Part shown: piece by piece, positions 1 to 9,303 of the stretch | Layout of the letters: each line of letters begins with the position of its first letter | How positions within the stretch are numbered: the first letter of the stretch is position 1 | Source of the DNA: Mycolicibacterium novocastrense | Lineage (GTDB): Bacteria; Actinomycetota; Actinomycetes; Mycobacteriales; Mycobacteriaceae | Direction: 5' to 3' | NCBI RefSeq assembly: GCF_001570485.1 | Contig: NZ_BCTA01000093.1 | Location: 1 to 64,000, forward strand | DNA: 64,000 nucleotides | The notes under the pieces: generated by a model | Seen by the model: the letters and a program-made list of their open reading frames with translations, nothing else | Database searches by the model: none | What the model was told of the DNA's origin: nothing | Made by a program: the position numbers and the translations under genes

Positions 1-9
1 TTCGATGCC

Positions 10-780
10 ATGTCGTCGTTGATTCTTCCTGCCCGAACACTCGGGCAACAGAGTCCCACAACGACTGGACCACCACGAGGGGCTCACCTCACTGCGGCTA
101 ATGTAAGGCCGCCCAAACGCTCCCGTGCGCGGCGAACCGTATGGAGCCCCGAGCACATACGGACGTTTCTGCAGACGGCAAGTCACGACCGCTTCGCTGC
201 GCTTTTCCTACTTGAGCTCACCACTGGCATACGACGCGGCCAGATCTGCGGCCTCAGGTGGCACGACGTCGACCTGGACGCGCACGAGATCACTGTGCAT
301 GACAATCGGGTCGTGGTTGGCGGCCACGCGCGCGACAAAGCCGGCGGCAAGACGCACAATGCCGATCAAACGATCGCGATAGATCGGACTACTGCTGCGG
401 CACTTCAAAAGTGGCGACAGTTGCAGGACGAAGAACGGGCGTTCTTCGGGAGCGACTACCACCCCGGAAATTACGTATTTACCTTCCAGGATGGTCGACC
501 GCCGCACCCCGATTCTATCCGTCAACGGTTCGATCGCTTGGCGGCCGCCGCCGGCCTGGAGAGAATTACCTTCCACGACTTGCGGCATTCCTACGCGACG
601 GCCGCGTTAAAGGCCGGCGTCAGCCCAAAGACTGTGAGCGAGCGTATCGGGCACGCCGACGTCGGATTCTTCTTGCAGACGTATGCCCACGTACTCAAGA
701 ACGACGACAGAGAGGCTGCTGAACAGGCAGCGATGTTCCTGATCGGGGATGGCTACTGGGCGTCAATGGGAGTGGACTAA
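10..780 (+). CDS. Tyrosine recombinase (phage-type integrase), catalytic part only
   Basis: Site-specific recombinase of the tyrosine family, expected to integrate or excise a mobile element. The catalytic domain spans about residues 45-245: the first arginine is in TGIRRGQ, the lysine region in GGKTHN, the HxxR box is HDLRHS, the second histidine is in IGHAD and the tyrosine nucleophile in TYAHV. The usual N-terminal SAM-like core-binding domain of roughly 100 or more residues is missing; the first 35 residues do not look like it. The frame stays open to the left edge (three codons before this ATG), so the gene may be cut by the window, or may be a degraded remnant. It lies 150 bp from the 3' end of an initiator tRNA, a classic integration target, with the rest of any element lying to the left. 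Confidence 0.75.
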   Translation: MSSLILPARTLGQQSPTTTGPPRGAHLTAANVRPPKRSRARRTVWSPEHIRTFLQTASHDRFAALFLLELTTGIRRGQICGLRWHDVDLDAHEITVHDNRVVVGGHARDKAGGKTHNADQTIAIDRTTAAALQKWRQLQDEERAFFGSDYHPGNYVFTFQDGRPPHPDSIRQRFDRLAAAAGLERITFHDLRHSYATAALKAGVSPKTVSERIGHADVGFFLQTYAHVLKNDDREAAEQAAMFLIGDGYWASMGVD

Positions 781-890
781 GGACACCTCGATGCGGGAAG
801 TCGCGGACTGACTCCGCGGACGCTCATCATCAGCCGACCAGCATTTAGTCAGGAGCACTGACGTTCACAATTTCGTTCACAGATCAATTG

Positions 891-926
891 AAAACGGCCC
901 TCGGAGGGTTCTCCGAGGGCCGTTTT
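891..926 (-). terminator. Intrinsic terminator after the fMet tRNA
   Basis: A perfect 16-bp stem (AAAACGGCCCTCGGAG and its complement) encloses a 4-base loop, GGTT, and ends in a T-run on both strands. On the minus strand it starts 3 bases after the encoded CCA of the tRNA, so it should end that transcript. Its symmetry also allows it to stop transcription coming from the recombinase gene. Confidence 0.9.
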
Positions 927-929
927 ACC

Positions 930-1006
930 TGGTAGCGGGGACAGGATTCGAACCTGCGACCTCTGGGTTATGAGCCCAGCGAGCTACCGAGCTGCTCCAC
1001 CCCGCG
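930..1006 (-). tRNA. Initiator tRNA-fMet (anticodon CAT)
   Basis: A 77-base cloverleaf folds on the minus strand. The acceptor arm is CGCGGGG against CCCCGCT, so base pair 1:72 is a C-T mismatch, the hallmark of bacterial initiator tRNA. The anticodon loop is CTCATAA, and the anticodon stem carries three consecutive G-C pairs (GGG/CCC), the other initiator signature. The T-arm has TTCGAAT, and CCA is encoded. The 3' end faces the recombinase gene, making it a plausible attachment site. Confidence 0.95.
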
Positions 1007-1019
1007 TCGGGTGAACGCC

Positions 1020-1049
1020 ACGTTACCGAAGGCTCTCGCACAGTTCCAA
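1020..1049 (-). promoter_or_regulatory. Candidate sigma-A-type promoter for tRNA-fMet
   Basis: On the minus strand a -35-like TTGGAA (1044-1049) is followed after 18 bases by TAACGT (1020-1025), matching the mycobacterial TANNNT -10. Transcription would start about 7 bases before the mature tRNA 5' end. This is pattern matching only. Confidence 0.45.
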
Positions 1050-1114
1050 ATCGGGCGGTCACCAATGGTGGTGAGACCCGTCACGCCTGCGGTCACGTGG
1101 CCGTCCGCCGCCGC

Positions 1115-1175
1115 GTGAGCGACCGCAAATGCACGCACAGTGGCGGCGTGTCGCCGTGCAAACACGGTCGCTCGG
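1115..1175. repeat. Intergenic stem-loop repeat, family A copy 1
   Basis: This 61-bp stretch begins GTGAGCGACCG and ends CGGTCGCTCGG, so its ends are inverted copies of each other. It resembles 24782-24842 in length, in its ends and in an internal CGGCGTGT followed by a CAAACACGG block. It contains no gene. Confidence 0.6.
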
Positions 1176-1188
1176 CGCAGTGGGGCCC

Positions 1189-1246
1189 AGCTCCGCGGCA
1201 GTGGGGGCTTAGCTCGCGGCATTGGGCCTCAGCTCGCGGACTGGTA
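1189..1246. repeat. Tandem 20-22 bp repeat over the stop codon of the UPF0182 gene
   Basis: Three adjacent units start with AGCTC(C)GCGG at 1189, 1211 and 1231; a weaker fourth unit may lie at about 1169-1188. The unit at 1231 contains the last codons of the UPF0182 gene, whose stop codon spans 1229-1231. The others are downstream copies, one with an in-frame-looking TAA. This suggests slippage or duplication at the 3' end of the gene. Confidence 0.6.
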
Positions 1247-4240
1247 CTTCTCCATCGCGTCGTCGAGGCGTTGCAGCGCCTCGCCGTACTCTGCGAAGTT
1301 ACCGCCCTGCTGGGCCTGACGCAGCCCGTCGAGCGCCGCGTTGACCTCTTGCAGCGCAGCGGCTTTCGGCCCCGACAGCTGCACCGGCCCACCCGGCGGC
1401 ACCGCTGCGGGCGGCGGCGACGCCGGCGCCCGGCCCTGCTGGTTGGCCGGCGTGCGGGCCGGCGGCTCACCGTCGGCCGGCGGCTGCGCAGCGGGCTGCT
1501 GTCCGCCGGTGCCCGCGATCGGCGCGGGGCCGGTGGCGGTGGCGTCGGCGCCGGGTCCGAACAACTCGGTGAGCGCATCGCGCACCGTCGGGCCGTAACC
1601 GACCTTGTCGTTGTACATCATCGCCACACGGATCAGGCGCGGGTACGACGACGCGGCATCGCTGGCCCCGGGCGAGGCGTACACCGGTGCGACATAGAGC
1701 AATCCGCCCTCGGCGACCGGCAACGTCAGCAGGTTGCCCCACCGGATGCGGTTCTGGTTGTCGCGCCCGATCACACCGAGGTCCTGGGACACCGCGGTAT
1801 CGGTGCTGATCGCGTTGAACGCCAGCTTGGGACCGTTGACCTGACCCGGAATGGTCAACACGGTGATCTCGCCGTAGGTCTCGGGGTCGGAACTGGCGCT
1901 CATGAACGCGGCGAGGAAGTCGCGCCGGAACCGGTTCATCGCACTGGTCAACTGGAACGACGCCGCACGGTCGTTTTCCGCGAGGTCTTTGGCCACGATG
2001 TAATACGGCGGCTGATAGCTGCTCGCGGTCGGGTTGGGATCCAACGGGACGTCCCAGAAGTCCGACGTCGAGAAGAACGTCACCGGATCGTCGACGTGAT
2101 ACTTGGCCAGCAGCGCGCGCTGCACCTTGAACAGGTCTTCGGGATAGCGCAGGTGCTGCTGCAGTTCCTCGGAGATCTCGCTCTTGGGCTTGACCGTGCC
2201 CGGGAACACCTTCATCCACGCCTGCAGCACCGGATCCTGTTCGTCCTGCGCGTACAGCGACACCGTGCCGTCGTAGGCGTCGACGGTGGCCTTGACCGAG
2301 TTGCGGATGTAGGACACCTGCTTGTCGGGCTGCAGCCGGTTCAGCGCAACCTCATTGGAGTCCACGGTGGCCGAGGACAACGTGGTCAACTCCGAGTACG
2401 GATAGTTGTCCAGCGTGGTGTAGCCGTCGACGATCCAGACGATCCGCTCGTTGACGATCGCCGGGTAGACGGTGGTGTCGGTGGTCAGCCACGGCGCCAC
2501 CGCCTCGACCCGCTTGGCCGGGTCGCGGTTGAACAGCAGCTTGCTGTTCTCTCCGATGACGTTGGAGAACAAGAAGTTTCGCTCGGCGAACTTTGCGGCG
2601 AAGACGCTGCGCGTCAGCCAGTTGCCGATCGGAACGCCGCCCTCACCGGTGTAGGTGTAGTTGCGGGTCTCGACGTTGTTCTCGTAGTCGTATTCGCGCG
2701 GGGCACCGTTTTCGCCGACGATGGCGTAGTCGGCCGGGGTGTTGGCGATGACTGGGCCGTAGTAGATGCGGGGCTGGGCCAGCGGGGCGGGCCCTGGCGA
2801 GATCACCTCACCGTTCGCGCCGACCACGCTGGACAGGAACTCCGGGTATCCGCCGTTCTGGTTGGGGTCGTTGGCCACCCCGCGCACGGTATTGGCCGGC
2901 GAGGCGATGAACCCGTTGCCGTGGGTGTAGACCGAGTGGCGGTTGATCCAGTCGCGCTGGTTGTCGATCAGCCGGTCGGGATTGAGTTCGCGCGCGGCGA
3001 CGACATAGTCGCGCAAGTTGCCGTCGTCATCCCGGTACCGGTCCATGTTGAGCTGGTCGGGGAAGTAGTAGAAGTTCTTGCCCTGCTGGAACTGGGTGAA
3101 TGCCGGGCTGACGATGTTGGGGTCGAGCACGCGGATGTTCGAGGTGGTGGCGCGGTCGGCGGCCACCTGGGCTGCGGTCGCCGCGGCGTTACCCGGATAG
3201 TCGCGATAGCTCACCACGTCGTCGGTGAGCCCGTAGGCCTGTCTGGTCGCGGTGATGCTTCGGCTGATGTATTCGCTTTCCTTCTGCGCCGCATTGGGTT
3301 TGACGCTGAACTGCTCGACGACCAGCGGCCAGCCCGCGCCGACCACCAGCGACGAGAGCAGCAACAGCACCACGCCGATCGCCGGGATCCGCAGGTCGCG
3401 CAGCACGATCGCCGAGAACACCGCGGCCGCGCAGATCACGGCGATCGCCATCAGGATCAGCTTGGCGGGCAGCACCGCGTTGATGTCGGTGTAGCCCGCG
3501 CCGGTGAACGGCTTGCCGCCGCGGGTGTGGCTCAGCAGTTCGTAACGGTCCAGCCAGTACGCGATCGCCTTGAGCAGCATCAGGATGCCGACCAGGGTGA
3601 TCAGCTGGATGCGCGCCGCTCGGCTCAACGCACCGGCGCGCCCGGACAGCCGGATCCCGCCGAACAGGTAGTGGCCCAACAGGTTTCCGATGAAGGCCAG
3701 GAACGTCGCGACGAACAGGTAGTTCAGGACGAGCCGGTAGAACGGCAGGTCGAAAGCGTAGAAGCCCAGATCCTTGCCGAACTGCGGGTCGGTGATCCCG
3801 AAGCTGTTGCCGTGCAGGAACAACTGGACAGTCTCCCACTGCCCGAGCGCGAACAGCCCGACGAACAAGCCGATGAGCGCAGGGACCCCGAAGCCGACGA
3901 GGCGCAGCCGCGCCATCACCGCGGTGCGGTAGGCCGCGACCGGGTCGTTGGGCCCGTTGGTCGGCACGAACACCGGCCGGGTCCGGTAGGCCAGCGCCAA
4001 CCCCGCGAACAGGATCGAACCGATCAGCAGCGACACGACCAGAAACAGCAGGATCTGGGTGAACAGCACCGTGGTGAAGACCGAGCGGTAGCCGAGTTCG
4101 CCGAACCACAGCCAGTCGACGTAGGTGTCGATCAGCCGCGGCCCGATCAACAACAGGAGCACGATCACGGCTCCCAGCGCGATGAGGATTCGGCTACGTC
4201 GTGTCAGCTTCGGCATTCGTGCCGCGGGCCGCATACCCAC
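1229..4240 (-). CDS. UPF0182 family large membrane protein (Rv3193c-like)
   Basis: A 1003-residue protein of the UPF0182 family (COG1615), whose biochemical role is not established. The N-terminal third holds about seven hydrophobic segments (roughly residues 20-320), including [15 protein letters not shown] and a later [16 protein letters not shown] long, probably extracellular domain follows, rich in Tyr, Asn and Asp (for example [17 protein letters not shown]). The C-terminal 110 residues are Pro/Ala/Gly-rich with a final helical segment. Length and layout match the M. tuberculosis homologue. The ATG start gives a basic cytoplasmic leader (KLTRRSR) before the first membrane segment. It is probably transcribed with the upstream protease gene, 77 bp away on the same strand. 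The C-terminus lies inside a tandem repeat. Confidence 0.9.
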   Translation of the reverse strand: MGMRPAARMPKLTRRSRILIALGAVIVLLLLIGPRLIDTYVDWLWFGELGYRSVFTTVLFTQILLFLVVSLLIGSILFAGLALAYRTRPVFVPTNGPNDPVAAYRTAVMARLRLVGFGVPALIGLFVGLFALGQWETVQLFLHGNSFGITDPQFGKDLGFYAFDLPFYRLVLNYLFVATFLAFIGNLLGHYLFGGIRLSGRAGALSRAARIQLITLVGILMLLKAIAYWLDRYELLSHTRGGKPFTGAGYTDINAVLPAKLILMAIAVICAAAVFSAIVLRDLRIPAIGVVLLLLSSLVVGAGWPLVVEQFSVKPNAAQKESEYISRSITATRQAYGLTDDVVSYRDYPGNAAATAAQVAADRATTSNIRVLDPNIVSPAFTQFQQGKNFYYFPDQLNMDRYRDDDGNLRDYVVAARELNPDRLIDNQRDWINRHSVYTHGNGFIASPANTVRGVANDPNQNGGYPEFLSSVVGANGEVISPGPAPLAQPRIYYGPVIANTPADYAIVGENGAPREYDYENNVETRNYTYTGEGGVPIGNWLTRSVFAAKFAERNFLFSNVIGENSKLLFNRDPAKRVEAVAPWLTTDTTVYPAIVNERIVWIVDGYTTLDNYPYSELTTLSSATVDSNEVALNRLQPDKQVSYIRNSVKATVDAYDGTVSLYAQDEQDPVLQAWMKVFPGTVKPKSEISEELQQHLRYPEDLFKVQRALLAKYHVDDPVTFFSTSDFWDVPLDPNPTASSYQPPYYIVAKDLAENDRAASFQLTSAMNRFRRDFLAAFMSASSDPETYGEITVLTIPGQVNGPKLAFNAISTDTAVSQDLGVIGRDNQNRIRWGNLLTLPVAEGGLLYVAPVYASPGASDAASSYPRLIRVAMMYNDKVGYGPTVRDALTELFGPGADATATGPAPIAGTGGQQPAAQPPADGEPPARTPANQQGRAPASPPPAAVPPGGPVQLSGPKAAALQEVNAALDGLRQAQQGGNFAEYGEALQRLDDAMEKYQSAS

Positions 4241-4317
4241 TCGTTGACTCCAGTTTCATTCGGCTACGTCGTGCTCGACGTGGCCCCAACTCTACGCAAC
4301 GGTTTTTCGCCGGTGAC

Positions 4318-5340
4318 CTAACAATGGGGGCGTTCGCCACCGGCGGACAAGGTCTTCAACGCGTCGACGGCCTGCGGCAGGGTTTCGACCCTGACCAGTT
4401 CCATACCGTCCTGCGGCGCCGTCTTGGCTTCTTCGCAGTTGTCGGCGGGCACCAGGAAGATGGTGGCGCCCTCCTCGCGCGCGCTCAGCATCTTGTGGGT
4501 GATGCCGCCGATCGAGCCGACCTCACCGTCGCCGCTGATGGTGCCGCTGCCCGCGACGAACTTCCCGCCGTTGAGGTCGCCGGTGGTCAGCTTGTCGACC
4601 ACGGCCAGCGAGAACATCAGCCCCGCGGACGGCCCGCCGATTTTCTCGAGGTTGAACTCGATCGAGAACGGCGCCCACGGCGCGTCGAGTACGCCGATGC
4701 CGAGGAAACCCTGGTCGCGGTCGGGGTGCTTGCCCAGCGTGATGGTGGCGACGCCCGACGGTGCGTCCTTGCGCCGGTAGTCCAACTTCACGGTGTCCCC
4801 CGGTTTGGTGTCCTTCAAGAGGGCCTGGAACTCCTCGAGTTTGGTGACCGGCGTGCCGTTGACGGCGTCGATCGCGTCACCCTCGCGCAGCTTTCCCGCC
4901 GACGGGCCCGGGTCGTTGACGTTTTCCACCGTCACCGCCATCGGGAACTCCAGGAAATGCAGCGCGGCGTACTCGGCGCTGCGTTCGGAGTTGCGGAAAT
5001 CGGTGGTGTTGGCCTCGTCGACCTCTTCGCGGGTCTTGTCCGGCGGGTAAACGAGGTCGCGCGGGACCAGCTGCTCGCGGCCCGACAGCCACAGCACCAT
5101 CGCCTCGCCCAGCCTGAGCTGGTCGCGTTGCGACACCGTCGTCATGTTCAGGTGTCCCGACGTCGGGTAAACGTCGGTGCCCTCGATCTCGACGACCGGC
5201 TTACCGTCGAACTCGCCGAGCGTGTTGAACGTCGGGCCCGGGCCCAGGGAGACGAAGGGCACCGTCACCGCCGACACCAGCACGCCGAACACCAGAATCG
5301 GCACGAGCGCGACGAGCAACGTCAAAGTCCGCCTGTTCAC
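4318..5340 (-). CDS. PDZ-domain, Lon-like membrane-anchored serine protease (Rv3194c-like)
   Basis: A predicted 340-residue secreted or membrane-anchored protease. An N-terminal membrane segment (about residues 6-28) follows the short basic start NRRTLTL. A PDZ domain lies in the middle (GKLREGDAIDAVNGTPV, about residues 145-215). A C-terminal Lon-type proteolytic domain carries the catalytic serine in GGPSAGLMFSLA and the likely lysine partner in GGITHKMLSA. I chose the GTG at 5340 because it places the membrane anchor at the N-terminus as in homologues; an ATG 14 codons upstream is possible. It faces the divergent DUF2342 gene across about 170 bp. The substrate is unknown. Confidence 0.88.
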   Translation of the reverse strand: MNRRTLTLLVALVPILVFGVLVSAVTVPFVSLGPGPTFNTLGEFDGKPVVEIEGTDVYPTSGHLNMTTVSQRDQLRLGEAMVLWLSGREQLVPRDLVYPPDKTREEVDEANTTDFRNSERSAEYAALHFLEFPMAVTVENVNDPGPSAGKLREGDAIDAVNGTPVTKLEEFQALLKDTKPGDTVKLDYRRKDAPSGVATITLGKHPDRDQGFLGIGVLDAPWAPFSIEFNLEKIGGPSAGLMFSLAVVDKLTTGDLNGGKFVAGSGTISGDGEVGSIGGITHKMLSAREEGATIFLVPADNCEEAKTAPQDGMELVRVETLPQAVDALKTLSAGGERPHC

Positions 5341-5514
5341 GCCGCCCAATCTAAAGGTTGCCCCGCGGGCGACCGCGCCCACGACGTCGCTCGCCGGGCG
5401 GTCACACCGGCTCGAGCGCTGCCGTCGCGCAGAAAAAGGCGGTCCAGGGTCGGTTCGCTGTCAGCGTGAGACGCCCACCCACGAGACCCCATCCTGGTGA
5501 GTACCGTTGAGGGC

Positions 5515-6891
5515 ATGGCTGACGTGCCTTTCGGCTTCTCCGCCGGCGACGACCCCGAGCGCGACAAGCGCAAGAAGGATCCCGACTCCGGATCCGGGGG
5601 CCCCGGCGACCCGTTCGGCATGGGCTTTCAGGGCGGCTCCGAGTTCGACATGTCCCAGCTGGGGCAGATCTTTTCCAAGCTCGGCGAGATGTTCAGCGGC
5701 GCCGGCAGCGCGATGGCCGGCGGGAAACAGTCGGGGCCGGTGAACTACGACCTGGCCCGCCAGTTGGCGTCGAGCCAGATCGGTTTCGTCGCACCCGTGC
5801 CGGAGAAGACGGCTGAGGCGATCGACGGCGCCGTGCGCCTGGCCGAGACGTGGCTCGACGGCGTGACAGCACTGCCCGCGGGAACCAGCAAGGCGGTCGC
5901 CTGGACGCCCACGGACTGGATCGACAACACCCTCGAGACGTGGAAGCGGCTGTGCGACCCGGTCGCCGAACAGATCTCGACGGTGTGGGTGTCGGCGCTC
6001 CCGGAGGAGGCGCGCACCATGGCCGGTCCACTGCTGTCGATGATGACGCAGATGGGCGGCATGGCGTTCGGCTCGCAGCTCGGCCAGGCGCTGGGCAAAC
6101 TGTCGCGAGAAGTGTTGACCTCCACCGACATCGGGCTGCCGTTGGGCCCCAAGGGCGTGGCCGCGCTGATGCCCGAGGCGGTCGAGTCGCTGTCGGAGGG
6201 CCTCGAGCAACCGCGTAGCGAGATCCTGACCTTCCTGGCCGCCCGGGAGGCCGCTCACCACCGCCTGTTCAGTCACGTGCCGTGGCTTTCGAGCCAGCTG
6301 CTCAACGCGGTCGAGGCGTTCGCCCGCGGCATGAAAATCGACATGAGCGGCATCGAGGAACTGGCTTCCGGCCTCAACCCCGCCGCGCTGACCGACCCGG
6401 CCCAGATGGAGCAGCTGCTCAACCAGGGCATCTTCGAGCCGAAGGCGACGCCGGAGCAGACCGCGGCGCTCGAGCGGCTGGAAACACTGCTCGCGCTGAT
6501 CGAGGGTTGGGTGCAGACCGTCGTCTCCGACGCGCTCGGCGACCGAATCCCCGGCACCTCGGCGCTGGCGGAGATGTTGCGCAGGCGCCGCGCCACCGGC
6601 GGACCGGCCGAGCAGACGTTCGCCACGCTGGTCGGACTCGAACTGCGTCCGCGCAAGATGCGCGAGGCCGCGGCGCTGTGGGAACGGTTGACCGAGGCCG
6701 TGGGCTCCGACCGCCGCGACGCGGTGTGGCAGCACCCCGACCTGCTGCCCAGCGCCAAGGACCTCGACGAACCGGCCGGCTTCATCGACCGGATGATCGG
6801 CGGCGACACCAGCGGCATGGACAGTGCCATCGAGGAGGCGATCGCCGATCTCGAGAAGGACATCCAGAAGCCGGACGACGACGACCGGTAA
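5515..6891 (+). CDS. DUF2342 zinc-dependent metalloprotease-like protein (Rv3195-like)
   Basis: A 458-residue member of the DUF2342 family, often labelled zinc-dependent metalloprotease or F420-associated hydrolase from fold resemblance; no activity is proven for this branch. The N-terminus is Gly/Asp/Lys-rich and low complexity. The core carries the helix LAAREAAHHRLFSHVPW (about residues 238-260), which could supply metal-binding histidines but is not a standard HExxH. The C-terminus is acidic. I chose the ATG at 5515 (MADVPFGFSAGDD) because the conserved family start lies there; an ATG six codons upstream is less likely. It heads a forward row with the cyclodehydratase-like and ABC1 kinase genes. 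Confidence 0.85.
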   Translation: MADVPFGFSAGDDPERDKRKKDPDSGSGGPGDPFGMGFQGGSEFDMSQLGQIFSKLGEMFSGAGSAMAGGKQSGPVNYDLARQLASSQIGFVAPVPEKTAEAIDGAVRLAETWLDGVTALPAGTSKAVAWTPTDWIDNTLETWKRLCDPVAEQISTVWVSALPEEARTMAGPLLSMMTQMGGMAFGSQLGQALGKLSREVLTSTDIGLPLGPKGVAALMPEAVESLSEGLEQPRSEILTFLAAREAAHHRLFSHVPWLSSQLLNAVEAFARGMKIDMSGIEELASGLNPAALTDPAQMEQLLNQGIFEPKATPEQTAALERLETLLALIEGWVQTVVSDALGDRIPGTSALAEMLRRRRATGGPAEQTFATLVGLELRPRKMREAAALWERLTEAVGSDRRDAVWQHPDLLPSAKDLDEPAGFIDRMIGGDTSGMDSAIEEAIADLEKDIQKPDDDDR

Positions 6892-6956
6892 CGCTTCAGC
6901 CGGCGCCCCTGTGGATAACTGCGGGTGACCGGCGCGCGGCGTGGCACGCTCGATCG

Positions 6957-7787
6957 ATGACGCGCTATGCGTTGAGCGCCGCGACGCCGGTGCTGATGCG
7001 ACCGGACGGGGCGGTGCAGGTGGGCTGGGACCCGCGGCGCGCGGTCGTAATCCGTCCGCCGGCGGGGCTTTCGGCGGCGACGCTGGCCGACATGCTGCGT
7101 CGCCTGCAGACCGGCGCACGACTGGCCGACCTCGCGGCGCTCGCCCCCGACGGCGCGCCCGTCGAGAACCTGCTGACGTCCCTGGTCGACGCCGGGGTGG
7201 TCACGACGGCCCCGCGACGGCGTGGCCGGTCGGCTGCGGTGCGCATCCACGGGCGCGGGCCGCTGTCGGATCTGCTCGCCTCGGCGCTGCGCTGTTCGGG
7301 TGCGCGCCTGACCCACAGCACCCGTACCGACACCGGTGCGCCGTCGGAGCCGACCGACCTCGTGGTTCTCGCCGACTACCTGGTGGCCGACCCGCGTATG
7401 GTCCGCGAGCTGCATGCCGTCGGCGTCGCCCACCTGCCGGTGCGCGTGCGCGACGGTGTCGGCCTGGTCGGGCCGCTGGTCCTGCCGGGGGTGACGAGCT
7501 GTTTGGCGTGCGCGGACCTGCACCGCAGCGACCGGGACGCGGCGTGGCCGGCACTTGCGGCGCAACTGCGCCACACCGTGGGCAGCGCAGACCGGGCCAC
7601 GGTGCTGGCCACCGCGGCGCTGGCCCTCAACCAGGTCGACCGGGTCCTTGGCGCGGTGCGTGGCGACGCCGACGTCGACGGCTCCCCCGAACCGCCGCCG
7701 ACGCTGGACACCACGTTGGAGTTCGACGTCAACGTGGGCTCGGTGGTGGCGCGGCGATGGTCGCGGCATCCGCGCTGCGCATGTTGA
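6957..7787 (+). CDS. Orphan ThiF/cyclodehydratase-like protein, RiPP (TOMM) type (Rv3196-like)
   Basis: A 276-residue protein of the type labelled TOMM precursor leader-binding or cyclodehydratase. The first 85 residues look like a small winged-helix peptide-recognition domain (ATLADMLRRLQTGARLADL). An E1/ThiF-like fold follows, with a nucleotide-fold glycine motif IHGRGPLSDLL (about residue 97). A CxxC pair sits in VTSCLACADLH and another in the last residues, RCAC; together they could bind structural zinc. No precursor peptide, dehydrogenase or YcaO gene is visible nearby. It starts 65 bp after the DUF2342 gene and ends 57 bp before the kinase, so the three probably share a transcript. The assignment to a natural-product pathway is inference. 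Confidence 0.75.
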   Translation: MTRYALSAATPVLMRPDGAVQVGWDPRRAVVIRPPAGLSAATLADMLRRLQTGARLADLAALAPDGAPVENLLTSLVDAGVVTTAPRRRGRSAAVRIHGRGPLSDLLASALRCSGARLTHSTRTDTGAPSEPTDLVVLADYLVADPRMVRELHAVGVAHLPVRVRDGVGLVGPLVLPGVTSCLACADLHRSDRDAAWPALAAQLRHTVGSADRATVLATAALALNQVDRVLGAVRGDADVDGSPEPPPTLDTTLEFDVNVGSVVARRWSRHPRCAC

Positions 7788-7844
7788 CATCGGGCGTTGG
7801 CAAGTCGTTGCGCTGCGTTCAGCCGCGTCGTGGATGATGGTCTG

Positions 7845-9170
7845 GTGAGTGAGATCAAGCGGGGCCGGGCTGCGCGCAACGCCAAGCTGGCGAGCTTGCC
7901 AGTCGGGATGGCCGGCCGGGCAGCCTTGGGCTTCGGCAAACGGTTGACCGGACGGTCGAAAGACGAGGTCAACGCCGAACTGATGGACAAGGCCGCTCAG
8001 CAGCTCTTCACCGTGCTCGGTGAGCTCAAGGGCGGCGCGATGAAGGTCGGCCAGGCGCTGTCGGTGATGGAAGCCGCGATCCCCGAGCAATACGGCAAGC
8101 CGTACCGCGAGGCGCTGACCAAGCTTCAGCGGGAGGCCCCGCCGCTGCCCGCGGACAAGGTGCACCGGGTTCTCAACGCCCAATTGGGTACGAAGTGGCG
8201 GGAGCGGTTCGCGTCGTTCGACGACAAGCCCGTGGCGTCGGCCAGCATCGGCCAGGTCCACAAGGCGGTGTGGTCGGACGGCCGCGAGGTCGCGGTCAAG
8301 ATCCAGTACCCCGGCGCCGACGAGGCGCTGCGCGCCGACCTCAAGACGATGCAGCGCATGGTGGGCGTGCTCAAACAACTGTCCCCCGGCGCCGACGTCG
8401 ACAGTGTGGTCAAGGAACTCATCGAGCGCACCGAGATGGAACTCGACTACCGGCTGGAGGCCGACAACCAGCGCGCGTTCGCCAAGGCCTACGACGGCCA
8501 TCCGCGCTTCGTGGTTCCCCGCATCGTGGCCAGCGCGCCCAAGGTGGTGATCCAGGAGTGGATCGAGGGCGTGCCGATGTCGGTGATCATCCGAGAGGGC
8601 ACTCAGGAACAACGAGACCTGATGGGCACCAGGCTTTTCGAGCTGACCTACGACGCGCCTCGCCGGCTCGAGATGATGCACGGTGACACCCATCCGGGCA
8701 ACTTCATGCTGCTGCCCGGCGACAAGATGGGTGTCATCGACTTCGGCGCGGTCGCCCCGATGCCCGGCGGTATCCCGATCGAGATCGGTTTGGCGACGCG
8801 GTATGCGCTCGACGACGACTACGACAACCTGCTCACCACGATGCAGAACATCGGCTTCATCCAAAAGGGCGAGCAGGTGTCCAAGCGCGAAATGGACGAC
8901 ATGATGCGCCAGTACGTCGAACCGCTCGAGGTCGAGGTCTTCCACTACAACCGCAAGTGGTTGCAGCGGATCACCACCGCGAACATGCGGCCCGAGCGCG
9001 CCGCCGGTCAGATCAAGGCCGCCCGGCAGATGGACATTCCGGCCAAGCTCGCCATTCCGATGCGGGTGATCGCGTCCAACGTCGCGATCGCGTGCCAACT
9101 CGATGCGCATGTTCCGGCCAGAAGGCTTGCCACCGAGCTGATTCCGGGCTTCGCCGACGAAGCCGCCTGA
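7845..9170 (+). CDS. ABC1/UbiB-family atypical kinase (Rv3197-like)
   Basis: A 441-residue ABC1 (AarF/UbiB/COQ8) family protein. Visible family features are the KxGQ-type motif (GGAMKVGQALSVME, about residue 65), the alanine-rich nucleotide loop region SASIGQVHKAV, the VAIK-type lysine in EVAVKIQYPG, the catalytic-loop-like HGDTHPGNFML and the metal-binding DFGAV. Relatives act in quinone or lipid metabolism; here the target is unknown. I chose the GTG at 7845 because it gives the conserved start SEIKRGRAARNAKLAS. It is the last gene of the forward row and converges on whiB7, separated by a strong stem-loop. Confidence 0.88.
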   Translation: MSEIKRGRAARNAKLASLPVGMAGRAALGFGKRLTGRSKDEVNAELMDKAAQQLFTVLGELKGGAMKVGQALSVMEAAIPEQYGKPYREALTKLQREAPPLPADKVHRVLNAQLGTKWRERFASFDDKPVASASIGQVHKAVWSDGREVAVKIQYPGADEALRADLKTMQRMVGVLKQLSPGADVDSVVKELIERTEMELDYRLEADNQRAFAKAYDGHPRFVVPRIVASAPKVVIQEWIEGVPMSVIIREGTQEQRDLMGTRLFELTYDAPRRLEMMHGDTHPGNFMLLPGDKMGVIDFGAVAPMPGGIPIEIGLATRYALDDDYDNLLTTMQNIGFIQKGEQVSKREMDDMMRQYVEPLEVEVFHYNRKWLQRITTANMRPERAAGQIKAARQMDIPAKLAIPMRVIASNVAIACQLDAHVPARRLATELIPGFADEAA

Positions 9171-9221
9171 CGCCCCGCCTCCCCGTGCGCGTCGGATGCG
9201 CCCACCCCGCCCCTCGGTACG

Positions 9222-9275
9222 GATCGTGAATCTGACGACGCGTTTCGTGGGTTGAGCGTCGCCAGATTCACAATC
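9222..9275. terminator. Large stem-loop between convergent ABC1 kinase and whiB7 genes
   Basis: Two 20-base arms (9222-9241 and 9256-9275) match at 18 of 20 positions around a 14-base loop. The core arm is GTGAATCTGACGACGC. It can act as a bidirectional terminator, although no clear T-run follows. The same kind of sequence recurs between mycobacterial genes, so it may also be a dispersed repeat. Confidence 0.6.
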
Positions 9276-9303
9276 GAGCGCGCGCAGGTCGCCCCGTGTG
9301 CGT

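Noticed and set aside
781-890. Attachment-site core next to the recombinase
   Set aside because: No copy of the tRNA 3' end is visible in this interval, so an att site cannot be claimed.
1097-4321. Very long open frame on the plus strand opposite the UPF0182 gene
   Set aside because: Arg/Val/Gln-rich shadow of the real gene caused by high GC; no family similarity and no ribosome-binding site.
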